A stretch of 64,000 bases of DNA. Origin: Cytobacillus sp. IB215665 (GTDB taxonomy: Bacteria > Bacillota > Bacilli > Bacillales > SM2101). Every line of letters starts with the position of its first letter. The stretch's first letter is position 1. The notes beneath the pieces were generated by a model. It did no database searches, was not told the DNA's origin, and was given only the letters and a program-made list of their open reading frames with translations. The DNA is taken from assembly GCF_033963835.1 (NCBI RefSeq), contig NZ_JAXBME010000003.1:1-64000 (forward strand), read 5' to 3'. Both the position numbers and the translations under genes were made by a program. Of the stretch, positions 1 through 8,302 are shown piece by piece.

Positions 1-37
1 TTTACAACGAGTAAAATTTCAACGGCTTTTTCATTTC

Positions 38-65
38 AGAGGTGGGTTTTGTCCCAGCCTCTTTT
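38..65 (+). terminator. Rho-independent terminator of a gene left of the window
   Basis: AGAGGTGGG pairs with CCCAGCCTCT around a TTTTGT loop and is followed by TTTT. No gene ends just upstream within the window, so it would serve a plus-strand transcript entering from the left. Pairing has a small internal bulge. Confidence 0.5.
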
Positions 66-156
66 ACACTTCCTATAAAGCTACGTCTTACGTATAGCCT
101 AAAGAGGAATAGCTTCTAATGAACTTACATGTCAATAGTGTTTACCAACCTTCAAA

Positions 157-291
157 CTAATACATAAATACGGTCGCACCTACGATTATTAATAGGATAA
201 ACAATATTACGAGTAATACAAACGATGACCCACCGTATGGTCCACCATATCCATAACCAGGATATCCATAACAACCAGATCCGCAATACAT
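157..291 (-). CDS. YjcZ family small sporulation protein
   Basis: A 44-residue ORF on the minus strand. It starts with Met-Tyr-Cys-Gly-Ser-Gly-Cys, continues with a Gly/Tyr/Pro-rich stretch to about residue 23, and ends in one hydrophobic helix (about residues 24-43, VLLVILFILLIIVGATVF). This layout of a short Gly/Tyr head plus a single C-terminal transmembrane segment is typical of the YjcZ family of Bacillus sporulation mini-proteins. GGGAGGTG lies just upstream of the ATG (302-310). A longer ORF in another frame overlaps it, but its composition looks like a shadow and it lacks this family signature. The function of the family is poorly known; these proteins are probably made in the mother cell or spore membrane. 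Confidence 0.8.
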   Translation of the reverse strand: MYCGSGCYGYPGYGYGGPYGGSSFVLLVILFILLIIVGATVFMY

Positions 292-560
292 ACCCTTTTA
301 ACACCTCCCTGTATATCATCACTATTACTGTATGATGACTAGTCAAATAACGATATGGATAAACGCGGAGATGTCTAGGAATTTTATAGGTTAATGTAAG
401 GGAGGGGGAATATTAAAAGAGGCTTTAATTAGGCTGTTTACACTTTTATGATGTTTTTATACTGAGACATTACAATTAATAAATTCAGAAGAAGCCTCAA
501 TTAGCTGTTCTAATGTAGTAAAAATTGATACTAAATATACGAGAAAGAGATATAGCTTTT

Positions 561-797
561 TTAAAACTTTCTATCTATTTCATTTTGCTTCTGTTCAAAG
601 TACCTTTCTCCCTTTTCCATCATATTCTCAAATTTTCTCCAAAAAGAATCACTTGTATTGTCAAGTTTACCTAAATCTGAATCAAGCTCCCTTGCCCACT
701 GATCAACTTTAGGAGGTGGTTTTTCGTTTGTTTCAGCTTCTCCTGTTATATCTGATAGAAATTTTGCTAACTCCTTCCAAAAATCTGGCACATTCAT
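561..797 (-). CDS. Small hydrophilic hypothetical protein
   Basis: A 78-residue protein that I do not recognise. It is charged, has no signal peptide or membrane segment, and its C-terminal half (RKFENMMEKGERYFEQKQNE) looks like an amphipathic helix. I prefer the ATG at 797 because AGGA lies about 8 bases upstream; a GTG at 800 is the alternative. It lies downstream of the oxidoreductase gene on the same strand with an 85-base gap, so it may be read through from that cluster or be independent. There is no family assignment; it is supported only by its open frame and ribosome binding site. Confidence 0.5.
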   Translation of the reverse strand: MNVPDFWKELAKFLSDITGEAETNEKPPPKVDQWARELDSDLGKLDNTSDSFWRKFENMMEKGERYFEQKQNEIDRKF

Positions 798-882
798 CAC
801 TCATTTCCTATATAGTTACCATAATATATTCGTGATGAATGCAGGTTGTTCACCAAATCATAGTTGTACGTATTCATGAATA

Positions 883-2310
883 CTATCGAAACCATTTTAT
901 ATATTTTTCTGTAATTTTCGGTAACGAGCTATTAAACAGCTTTTCACGCCAATACAAATCAGTTGTTCGCTGTACAGCTGCAGCATGGTTTGGATAAGGG
1001 TGTATGACTTGAGAAACTGAACCAATTTTTTGATTATATTGCTTAGCGTACACGATTTCTTGCATCCAATCTCCTGCACCTACACCTACTGCATGAGCAC
1101 CGATTATTTTACCTTTGTTATTTGCAATAATTTTAACCATGCCATTTGTGTTATGGTCACTTACAAATCTGTCTACATCAGCTAGAGGTTGAGAGAATAC
1201 TGAAATATCCCCATATGTTTCTTTTGCTTCTCTCTCAGTTAACCCTAGATGAAAAACCTCTGGATCAGAATAAGTTACCCATGGGACGTTATCATAATTG
1301 ACCTTTTTTGAAATTCCTAACACAGCATTTTGTACGATTAACTTACCTTCCATACCGGCTACATGTGTAAATGGAAACCTTCCATTCACATCCCCAACAG
1401 CAAATATATGTTTAATATTTGTACGTAAATAATCGTCTACGACAACAGTGCCGCGTTGATCAACTTGTACACCTGCAGCTGATAAATTAAGCTTTGCTGT
1501 ATTTGGAATTCTTCCAGAGGCAATGAGAATTTGGTCAACTTGTAATTGTACCTGACTATCGTCCTTTTTTATAGAAACGGATATATGTCCAGACTGTTTA
1601 CTAACCTCTTCTACTGATGCATTTGTATAAATCGTCATTTCATCTTCAAGATGTTTTTGAACATACGGAACGATTTCTTCATCTTCTTTTGATAACAGTA
1701 TCTCACTTCGCTCAACTACAGTAACCTCGCTACCAAAGCGAGCCAAAGATTGTGCAAGCTCTAAACCAATAGGACCTCCACCAATGACTAATAATCGACC
1801 AGGAGCTTCCTTCAAAGAAAAAATTGTTTCATTCGTTATATAATCAATATCATTCATTCCTTTGATTGGTGGAATAAACGGCCTTGATCCAGTAGATATG
1901 ACAATTCTCTTCCCGTACACGACTTCTCCTGTACTAATTTCGATTTCGTGAGAAGATCGAAAGCTTCCGATACCGATATATACGTCTACTCCCATACTTC
2001 GAAATCTATCGGCATCATCATGTTTTGCTATCGTATTAATTGCTAATTTTACTCTAGTCATTGCTGCGTCTAGCGATGGTTTTCCTTGTAATTGAAGTCC
2101 AAATTGTTCTGTTTGCGTTTTTGCATGGTGAACGATCTTAGCTGACTCTATTAGTGCTTTCGATGGAACACAGCCGTAATGCAAGCAATCTCCACCAGGT
2201 TGTTCTTCCTTTTCAATCAACGCTACTTTTGCTCCTAATGAACTAGCACCCGCTGCAACTGTTAGTCCACCTGCACCGCCACCAATAACTACTAGGTCGT
2301 ATTTTTTCAC
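883..2310 (-). CDS. Pyridine nucleotide-disulfide oxidoreductase, mercuric reductase/lipoamide dehydrogenase-like
   Basis: A 475-residue flavoprotein of the class I disulfide reductase family. The FAD-binding GxGxxG motif lies at residues 10-15, the redox pair is Cys42-x4-Cys47 in GGDCLHYGCVPSK, a second Rossmann motif (VIGGGPIGLELA) for NAD(P)H lies near residue 175, an FAD-contact AVGDV lies near 305, and a C-terminal dimerisation domain follows. The usual C-terminal HPxPTxxE pair reads HPYPNHAAA, so the catalytic His is present but the partner Glu is not. There is no N-terminal heavy-metal domain and no C-terminal Cys pair as in true MerA. The GTG at 2310 is chosen because AAGGTGG lies 8 bases upstream; the GTG at 2322 is nearly inside the upstream stop. 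It is the last of seven cluster genes. The substrate is unknown. Confidence 0.85.
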   Translation of the reverse strand: MKKYDLVVIGGGAGGLTVAAGASSLGAKVALIEKEEQPGGDCLHYGCVPSKALIESAKIVHHAKTQTEQFGLQLQGKPSLDAAMTRVKLAINTIAKHDDADRFRSMGVDVYIGIGSFRSSHEIEISTGEVVYGKRIVISTGSRPFIPPIKGMNDIDYITNETIFSLKEAPGRLLVIGGGPIGLELAQSLARFGSEVTVVERSEILLSKEDEEIVPYVQKHLEDEMTIYTNASVEEVSKQSGHISVSIKKDDSQVQLQVDQILIASGRIPNTAKLNLSAAGVQVDQRGTVVVDDYLRTNIKHIFAVGDVNGRFPFTHVAGMEGKLIVQNAVLGISKKVNYDNVPWVTYSDPEVFHLGLTEREAKETYGDISVFSQPLADVDRFVSDHNTNGMVKIIANNKGKIIGAHAVGVGAGDWMQEIVYAKQYNQKIGSVSQVIHPYPNHAAAVQRTTDLYWREKLFNSSLPKITEKYIKWFR

Positions 2311-2323
2311 TGTTCTTCCCACC

Positions 2324-2905
2324 TTATGATAAAATTCTTTTTGCTTCTAATAATCGCTGAGCTGTTGTAAAAATTTCAACCACTAGAAAAAGTAATGTCA
2401 ACCATACAAGCACATTCGTAAATATCATCATTGCTGAAAAAAGTAAAAACCCTTCTGTTCGTTCTGCTAAACCAGGTTGGTAATAAAAAGATTTAATACC
2501 TTCTTTCTCCGTAACTGCACCGACTGTTAAAAAAATTGTCATTGCAACAATGATTGACACACTTAATAATAAAAGGCTCCACATCGCATCTGGGTAACGA
2601 AATGCCAAACCTAAAATAACACTAATCTCTACAACGCGATCGAATGTTACATCTAGGACCGTACCAAATGGCGATGGTTTTGTTAGTCGTGCCATTGTGC
2701 CATCAACTGCATCTAAAAAACCAGAAACCCATAAAGCGATCAGTGCTAATACGGTATAATCGAAATAAATGAAAACACCAGTTGTTATACCAATTACAAA
2801 CGAAATCACTGTTGTTTGATTTGCAGACAAACCTATTTTCAACAAACCCTTTGCCGATCTTTGAAAGATAGGTTGTACGTACTTCCTCGCATGTGTATCA
2901 AGCAT
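2324..2905 (-). CDS. CDP-alcohol phosphatidyltransferase family membrane protein
   Basis: A 193-residue integral membrane enzyme carrying the complete family signature: Asp65-xx-Asp68-Gly-xx-Ala-Arg73, then Gly81-xxx-Asp85-xxx-Asp89. This motif binds the metal and the CDP-alcohol headgroup donor. The family transfers a phospho-alcohol from CDP-diacylglycerol, or the reverse headgroup, to an acceptor in the membrane. Several hydrophobic segments follow the motif. It sits between the VTT protein and the oxidoreductase; its stop overlaps the oxidoreductase ribosome binding site, so translation is probably coupled. E. coli YnjF, of the same family, occupies a similar position beside ynjBCD. The true lipid substrate cannot be read from sequence. 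Confidence 0.85.
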   Translation of the reverse strand: MLDTHARKYVQPIFQRSAKGLLKIGLSANQTTVISFVIGITTGVFIYFDYTVLALIALWVSGFLDAVDGTMARLTKPSPFGTVLDVTFDRVVEISVILGLAFRYPDAMWSLLLLSVSIIVAMTIFLTVGAVTEKEGIKSFYYQPGLAERTEGFLLFSAMMIFTNVLVWLTLLFLVVEIFTTAQRLLEAKRILS

Positions 2906-2936
2906 GATTACGCCTCCGTTAATTAATTGATTTTGA

Positions 2937-3587
2937 TTACTTCGTTAAACCTAACCTTTTTTTAAGTTTCTTACTTGTAAAAATCGGAATAATTAATGCG
3001 AGTAGAAATACGATCACTGCAATAATAACGATCTTCATATCTCCATGAGCAAAGCTTGAGCCTAAAAAGTTATAAGCAAATGTTCCGGGAATAATACCAA
3101 TAAACGTTGCTAAGACAAAATCTTTAAACCGAACCTTTGAAATACCTGCGATATAACTAATCATGTCGAAATTAAATATTGGCAACAAGCGTAACAATAA
3201 GACATATATAAAGCCTTGTTTTTCAATTTGAGTTTGAATAGATTTGGCCTTTCCAGTCCATTCTTTATTACTAATATTTTTCCCTAGCTTACGGGCAACC
3301 CAAAATGATAAAGCGGCACCACATGTTGCCCCTACTACTGTATAAATGGTGCCATTAACAGCCCCAAAAGCTAATCCAGCAGCTAACGAAAGAATAGAAG
3401 CTGGAAACAGGATAAGTGGACGTACAGTATATAAAATGACATAAATAACTGGCGCAAACAGGCCAAATGATAATATCCATTCTCTTATTAACGTCGGAGT
3501 TATATTTAAATATTTGTTATTAATCCATATTAAAGTAATAAGAACAGCTATTAATAATATGATTTTTATAATCGTTTGCTTTTTCAT
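2937..3587 (-). CDS. TVP38/TMEM64 (VTT domain) membrane protein
   Basis: A 216-residue polytopic membrane protein. An N-terminal anchor is followed by the VTT/SNARE-associated core, recognisable by the LLRLLPIFNFDMISYIAG segment (about residue 135) and the FIGIIPGTFAYNFLG re-entrant region. DedA/TVP38 proteins are increasingly linked to lipid scrambling and undecaprenyl-phosphate or phosphatidylethanolamine handling. The closest analogy by context is E. coli YdjX/YdjZ, which also neighbour a ynj ABC cluster. It lies 31 bases upstream of the phosphatidyltransferase gene and about 160 bases downstream of the ATPase gene. The gap to the ATPase gene holds a copy of the dispersed repeat, which may split the cluster into two transcription units. 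Confidence 0.85.
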   Translation of the reverse strand: MKKQTIIKIILLIAVLITLIWINNKYLNITPTLIREWILSFGLFAPVIYVILYTVRPLILFPASILSLAAGLAFGAVNGTIYTVVGATCGAALSFWVARKLGKNISNKEWTGKAKSIQTQIEKQGFIYVLLLRLLPIFNFDMISYIAGISKVRFKDFVLATFIGIIPGTFAYNFLGSSFAHGDMKIVIIAVIVFLLALIIPIFTSKKLKKRLGLTK

Positions 3588-3620
3588 TTGCTCCCTCCGT
3601 TCATTTCGTTTTTTAAAGAA

Positions 3621-3736
3621 AGCTCTGTCTGTAAACTTTGTTGCTATAGTTCCTAAAATAGCAAAGATACCCCAAAACCTAGTTGTGTACGTGTTTATTT
3701 CTTAGTACGAAAGCAACATTCTATACGAAAACAGCA
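3621..3736 (+). repeat. Dispersed repeat, copy 1 (internally shortened)
   Basis: It begins AGCTCTGTCTGTAAACTTTG and ends with TACGAAAACAGC. The ends match the family consensus, but the middle is about 45 bp shorter than in full copies. It lies between the ABC ATPase and VTT genes. Confidence 0.7.
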
Positions 3737-3750
3737 TAATAAATATACTT

Positions 3751-4725
3751 CTAAGCAAGGAATGTGTGTACGTTACTTCGGTTAGTCACTAGCTTTACTT
3801 TTTCTCCTATTTTCACACGACTGTTTGAAGGAACGATTACACTTTTATTTATATTATCTACTTCTATTTGATCAAAAAGTTGACCATGTTTGATGAATCT
3901 ATTAATCACCATTCCACTAAAAGCTAGTTTGTGCTGATCAATTTGATTATTGCTCGGAAGTAATTCCAATTCTTGGATAGGTATAAACTTGTTATGATCT
4001 GTGATAAGACCATCACTGAAAAATCTAGCTACTTCCACGTTTACAGGATGAGTGTAAACATCTAGTGGAGCACCTAATTGCTGGATTTTATTTTCCATAA
4101 CAATCGCCACCCGATTACCAATTGTCATCGCTTCTTCTTTATCATGTGTAACAAAGATTGTCGTAATATTTTCTTTCTGTAATAGAGAAACTACCCATTC
4201 TCTAATAGATGAACGCAATTCAGGGTCTAAGCTACTAAATGGTTCATCTAATAATAGCAGCTTCGGTTTAGTCATTAGTGCCCGTCCTAATGCTACACGC
4301 TGTTGTTGACCACCTGACAGCTCATAAGGATATTTCTTTTCATAATCCATTAATTCAATTTTTTCTAGAAGCTGTCTCGCATGATACATACGGTTTCTTC
4401 TTTGTTTATATAGCTTTTTTGCACCGTACATAATGTTTTCAAGTACTGTTAAATGGGGGAAAAGGAGGGGATGCTGAAACATCATTACAATAGGTCTATC
4501 TTCCGCTTTGGCATGAGTTACATTTATACCATCTACCCATATTTCTCCTGTAGATACTTGCTCAAGCCCCGCAATACTGCGAAGTATCGTTGTTTTCCCT
4601 GAACCAGATGGCCCAACTAAACTAAGTATCTCCCCTTGATCAAGTTGAAAATTAATGTCATCAACAACTGAAGTTTTACCATACTGCATTGACACGTTTA
4701 TGCAAGATACAAATGATTCATCCAT
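3751..4725 (-). CDS. ABC transporter ATP-binding protein (YnjD/PotA-like)
   Basis: A 324-residue ATPase. Walker A is GPSGSGKTT at residues 38-46, the signature is LSGGQQQRVALGRA near residue 136, Walker B is LLLLDEPFSSLD and the H-loop is VTHDKEEA. An extra domain of about 100 residues after the ATPase core resembles the TOBE regulatory domain of spermidine/molybdate/iron-type importers. Domain order and length fit a type I importer ATPase energising the two permeases encoded just upstream. Its start lies 14 bases past the stop of the permease gene, consistent with one operon. The transported solute is not evident from the sequence. Confidence 0.9.
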   Translation of the reverse strand: MDESFVSCINVSMQYGKTSVVDDINFQLDQGEILSLVGPSGSGKTTILRSIAGLEQVSTGEIWVDGINVTHAKAEDRPIVMMFQHPLLFPHLTVLENIMYGAKKLYKQRRNRMYHARQLLEKIELMDYEKKYPYELSGGQQQRVALGRALMTKPKLLLLDEPFSSLDPELRSSIREWVVSLLQKENITTIFVTHDKEEAMTIGNRVAIVMENKIQQLGAPLDVYTHPVNVEVARFFSDGLITDHNKFIPIQELELLPSNNQIDQHKLAFSGMVINRFIKHGQLFDQIEVDNINKSVIVPSNSRVKIGEKVKLVTNRSNVHTFLA

Positions 4726-4739
4726 TTCATAGCACCTCT

Positions 4740-5528
4740 TTATCTTTTAGCAATATATATAACTGTTCTTATGACTAGTTCAATACATAACATAAACCCG
4801 ATAGGGAGGATGGCAAATAGAATAGAAAAGCTAGCAATTACCGCATCATCTACTGTATTAAAATAAGGGTAGTAAATCGTCGCTAACGTCACTACCGTAC
4901 CACCTCCGATAAGTGCTGTTAAAACGTATTGACTTAGTGAAATGACAAATATGAGAAATGACGCGGTACGTACACTAGGATATAGTAATGGTAAAGTAAT
5001 CGTAGCAAATATCTTTAACGGTGATGCACCTAACGATTTCGCTTGTTCTTCCCATTTCACTCCAATACGTTCATATCCAGCTCTTAAAATTCTAACAGTA
5101 TAAGGAACAGTTGGAATTAAATGAACAATGGTTACACCTAACCAATGGTCGGCTAACCCCAATTTAATAAAAGTAATGTGTAATCCCATTGCAACCGCTA
5201 AACTTGGAATTAGAATAGGAAGTAATAGCAGTGTTTCAAACATTGACTTACCAAAAAAACTCTTTTGTGCTAGTCCTTTCGCAGCAGGAAACGCAATGAT
5301 AAAGTTTAGAATTAATACACCTATGCCAATTGTAATAGTCGTTTGAAGCGCCTCAATCAGTTTTTGATCTTTAAACAAAATCATCCAGCCTCTAGCCGAG
5401 TAATGTTCAGGTACAACATGACCAAAACGCCAACCGTATGAAAAGCTGTTTACCACTATTAAGGAAACTGGTAAACATACAAGCGATATCATAATAAGTA
5501 ATCCGATATTTTTAGTGAGCTTTCTCAT
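4740..5528 (-). CDS. ABC transporter permease, second subunit
   Basis: A 262-residue type I ABC permease with about six membrane helices. The cytoplasmic coupling EAA loop reads EEQAKSLGASPLKIFATITL (around residue 162). Its ATG overlaps the last base of the preceding permease gene at 5528, which means tight translational coupling and 1:1 stoichiometry. In E. coli the equivalent YnjC is a single fused permease of roughly double length; here the two halves are separate genes, the common arrangement for this class. Confidence 0.9.
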   Translation of the reverse strand: MRKLTKNIGLLIMISLVCLPVSLIVVNSFSYGWRFGHVVPEHYSARGWMILFKDQKLIEALQTTITIGIGVLILNFIIAFPAAKGLAQKSFFGKSMFETLLLLPILIPSLAVAMGLHITFIKLGLADHWLGVTIVHLIPTVPYTVRILRAGYERIGVKWEEQAKSLGASPLKIFATITLPLLYPSVRTASFLIFVISLSQYVLTALIGGGTVVTLATIYYPYFNTVDDAVIASFSILFAILPIGFMLCIELVIRTVIYIAKR

Positions 5529-6397
5529 TATATTTTTCCTCTTATAAGTCTTGTTCTGAGCCTTTGTATACTCATAAAACTTACTGCTGTTATGACCAAT
5601 ATAAGTAAAGTTATAATAATAAAAGCAGCGAGTGCAAGCGGACGATTACTCCAATCACCTTCGAAAAACCATTGATAAGCAATAATTGCAATCATTTTCG
5701 GGTTTGTTGCTCCGACTAGAAAGGGTACTTCATAAGCTGCTACAATAAACGCAAACAAGATAATAAATGTCTCGATAATTACTGGGAGAAGCCATTTCCA
5801 TTCGACTGTCCAAAATACATTCCAACCATTGCCACCAAGAGTACGTACAACATCCTCATACCGATTGTCAATTTCATAAAAAACAGGAATGAGCATGAGA
5901 ATAACAAAGGGAACTTCCTTCCATATATAAGTCATCATTATCCCTAAACCATCTCGATCCATCGTCAATACTGGAAATTGACTTTGGTCACTAATGAGCT
6001 CAACTGAGTAAAAAATAGAAGCAATAATACCACTAGATGAAAATAGACTAAATACCATATAAGCTGCTACGAAATGCGGAAAAATCATCGGCATCCATAC
6101 GAGTAACTTTAAGTGACTTTTTTGCAAAAAATGATAAATGAACTTTGCACTAATAAGGCCAATGATTAATGACATGACAGTTGATACCATAGTTACTCTT
6201 AAACTGAACTTGATTGATTGTATAAACACTGTATTGCTAAATAGCTCTTGATATATGTGCAGTGATACTCCACCACCAGTCGACTGTATCGATTCAATAA
6301 TTCCATGAAGAACCCCATACGATATCAAGAGAATTGAGAACACCGTCACAGGAAAAAATAATAATAATGTCTTGTTATGGCGTTTGTACCACTTCAT
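5528..6397 (-). CDS. ABC transporter permease, first subunit
   Basis: A 289-residue type I ABC permease with an N-terminal helix (LLLFFPVTVFSILLISYGVL), about six helices in total and a degenerate EAA loop (YEDVVRTLGGNGWNVFWTV, near residue 190). The start overlaps the 3' end of the binding-protein gene by about 20 bases in another frame, and its stop overlaps the next permease start by one base. It should form the heterodimeric pore with the downstream permease. Confidence 0.9.
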   Translation of the reverse strand: MKWYKRHNKTLLLFFPVTVFSILLISYGVLHGIIESIQSTGGGVSLHIYQELFSNTVFIQSIKFSLRVTMVSTVMSLIIGLISAKFIYHFLQKSHLKLLVWMPMIFPHFVAAYMVFSLFSSSGIIASIFYSVELISDQSQFPVLTMDRDGLGIMMTYIWKEVPFVILMLIPVFYEIDNRYEDVVRTLGGNGWNVFWTVEWKWLLPVIIETFIILFAFIVAAYEVPFLVGATNPKMIAIIAYQWFFEGDWSNRPLALAAFIIITLLILVITAVSFMSIQRLRTRLIRGKI

Positions 6398-7613
6398 TTT
6401 GCCATGTCTCCTTCACCCAATTCACATATAGAGAATCTACTTCTGGTAATAAGTGATCCTTCAATACTTCTGAAGATAGTACAGAATCCCCTCTGTTGAC
6501 TTGTCGTAATTGCTTTTGTAAGTCCTCGGAAAGCTTTGTAGGGTCTAGTGCCATATTCTCTCCCCACATAGAAGGCTCCATTTTCTTTAGTTGGGCTTCA
6601 GGTGATAATAAATAATTAATTGCAACCATTGCACCTGCCACGTTAGTACTGTTGTATGGAATCGTTAAAAAATGTGTATTCCCAATCGATCCAGAGTCAA
6701 ACACAAATGTTTTTGTTGAATCTGGAAAGATCCCTTTTTCGATCAAGCTCTCAACACGTGCTTCATTATAACCCATTGTCATCCATACCTCACCATCACT
6801 ATACAATCGATCTAATGCAGCTAAATCTTGAGGATAAGTTTCTCCTGACCTCCATAAAAAAGGTTTAATATCTCGTAAATAAGTCCACATTTCTTGACTT
6901 TGAGTATTAATATATTGTTCATCAAAACTTTGAGATAACAATTGATTTACTCCACCTGCTGCTTCATACATTAAATGGCGTAAAAACGCATTACCTGTAA
7001 AGTCACTCGCTTCTGGATATGTGAATTTTCCTTCGTTCTCCTTCACCCACACTTTTAGTTCCGCAAAAGTTCTTGGTGGTTCAGCTATATTTGCTGAATT
7101 GTAAGCTAATACAAATTGTACTTTCCCCCATGGAGCTTCCATATTTTCTGTCGGTGTACCAAAATCATATTGGACATCTAAGCTTTCTAAATCGACATAT
7201 TGTTGGACATTCGGTAGTTTATTAGAAAATGCTCCTAGTAATAACTCATTTTCTTTAGCATTTTTAAAATTTTCACCATTAACCCATATAACATCAATTG
7301 TTCCTGAATCTTTGCCTGCTTTTTTTTCAGTTAACAATTTTTGAAGAATATTCTCTGTATCCATCGGTGTGCGGGTTAAAATAATGTCATGCTGCTCAAG
7401 TAGTCTAGGTGCAACCCAATCATCAATGTAAGAGTTAATTCCCTCATCTCCACCCCACATAAATATATTCACTTCTGTTCCACTGGCAAGTTCAATAGTA
7501 TCTTTCCATTCTTGCTGAAGTATATTTTCAGCTCCGTGTTGGTTAGGTTGATTGTTGTTACATGCAGATAGTAGAAAGAGAAAAATAATTGATAAAATCT
7601 TCAATTTTTTCAT
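6375..7613 (-). CDS. ABC transporter substrate-binding lipoprotein (YnjB-like)
   Basis: A 412-residue exported protein. The signal peptide ends in the lipobox LLSAC with Cys18 as the lipidation site, so the mature protein is anchored on the outer face of the membrane. The rest looks like an extracellular solute-binding protein of the thiamine/iron/polyamine type (motifs such as NIFMWGGDEGIN, VIWVNGENF, PWGKVQFVLAYNS). Similar sequences are called YnjB-like. It is the first gene of the cluster. AGGAGG sits 6 bases before the ATG but is the 3' arm of a hairpin (see the regulatory entry at 7620-7659), so translation of the whole transporter may be switched. The ligand is unknown. Confidence 0.85.
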   Translation of the reverse strand: MKKLKILSIIFLFLLSACNNNQPNQHGAENILQQEWKDTIELASGTEVNIFMWGGDEGINSYIDDWVAPRLLEQHDIILTRTPMDTENILQKLLTEKKAGKDSGTIDVIWVNGENFKNAKENELLLGAFSNKLPNVQQYVDLESLDVQYDFGTPTENMEAPWGKVQFVLAYNSANIAEPPRTFAELKVWVKENEGKFTYPEASDFTGNAFLRHLMYEAAGGVNQLLSQSFDEQYINTQSQEMWTYLRDIKPFLWRSGETYPQDLAALDRLYSDGEVWMTMGYNEARVESLIEKGIFPDSTKTFVFDSGSIGNTHFLTIPYNSTNVAGAMVAINYLLSPEAQLKKMEPSMWGENMALDPTKLSEDLQKQLRQVNRGDSVLSSEVLKDHLLPEVDSLYVNWVKETWQNEVVQTP

Positions 7614-7619
7614 ATATTG

Positions 7620-7659
7620 TCCTCCTAGAAAAATATAATATCTTCACTTTCAAGGAGGA
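7620..7659 (-). promoter_or_regulatory. Hairpin sequestering the Shine-Dalgarno of the binding-protein gene
   Basis: On the mRNA strand TCCTCCTTGAAA (7659-7648) pairs with TTTCTAGGAGGA (7631-7620), 11 of 12 positions, around a 16-base loop. The 3' arm contains the ribosome binding site AGGAGGA, 6 bases before the ATG at 7613. There is no U-tract, so this is not an intrinsic terminator. It is expected to block translation unless something opens it. I could not match it to a known riboswitch class. Confidence 0.6.
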
Positions 7660-7698
7660 TCTTACTCGGTATTCTCCCTGATTTTCCTGTTAGCTTTT

Positions 7699-7860
7699 GG
7701 CTGTTTTCACATATGTTGTTGTTTTTCGTATTTTTTAAAAAACACGCACACTACAAGAGTTCTTGGCATCTTTTCTTCTTTACAACGATGACTAACATAT
7801 AAACCCACTTTTTATAGTGCTAATTTGGTAACTTTAACAACAAAATTCACAAAAAGAGCC
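7699..7860 (-). repeat. Dispersed repeat, copy 2
   Basis: A full-length copy read on the minus strand, from GGCTCTTTTTGTGAATTTTG (7860 leftward) to GTGAAAACAGCC (7699). Diagnostic internal words AAAAGATGCCAAGAACTC and TACCAAATTAG are present. Confidence 0.8.
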
Positions 7861-8302
7861 GGAGCTATTACACTACCACTATGTGTAAGCTTTTCATTAT
7901 AGTAGAGTAGCTGCACATTACATTTACCAATGTACAACTATTAAGTAATAGTGCATTGTCAATTACTCTTTACTCTTCGATTTATTAGAACAAAGAAAAA
8001 AATACGTATAAACCCAGTATGATTTTTAGCCAGTAACATGATAACAATTCACTTCTTACTGCCCTAATTTAGTACCAATAGTAAGAAAGTTTATGGAAAG
8101 AGCCTTGTTAAATGCTATTATCGCATAGACTATTATCACTCTGAATAGGGCATAGGGCATGCACAAAGGCACCTTTCTTTAACTAGATTATCTTAATTTT
8201 CCACAACTTGCATTGTTGTTTCAACACATTTAACGACAACAACCTTAATCAAAGATTAAAAAAAGAACCTTATGAATATATAACGAATATATTAACAATT
8301 TA
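7861..8302. other. Gene-free stretch between the ABC cluster and the glutaredoxin gene
   Basis: Apart from repeat copy 3 (7951-8104) I see no gene, terminator with a U-run or structured RNA here. The sequence is AT-rich. Confidence 0.5.
7951..8104 (-). repeat. Dispersed repeat, copy 3 (diverged)
   Basis: Read on the minus strand it begins GGCTCTTTCCATAAACTTTC and keeps GGTACTAAATTAG and CAGTAAGAAG. Its far end is decayed, so the border at 7951 is approximate. Confidence 0.6.

Noticed and set aside
152-346. 64-residue Trp-rich open frame on the minus strand
   Set aside because: It overlaps the YjcZ-type gene in another frame, and its Trp/Ile-rich composition is what the Gly/Tyr codons give when shifted. 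No family signature.
7660-7700. Known riboswitch in the leader of the binding-protein gene
   Set aside because: The short stretch with GGGAGAATACCGAG was compared from memory with TPP, preQ1, SAM and fluoride motifs and fits none; only the SD-hairpin is claimed.
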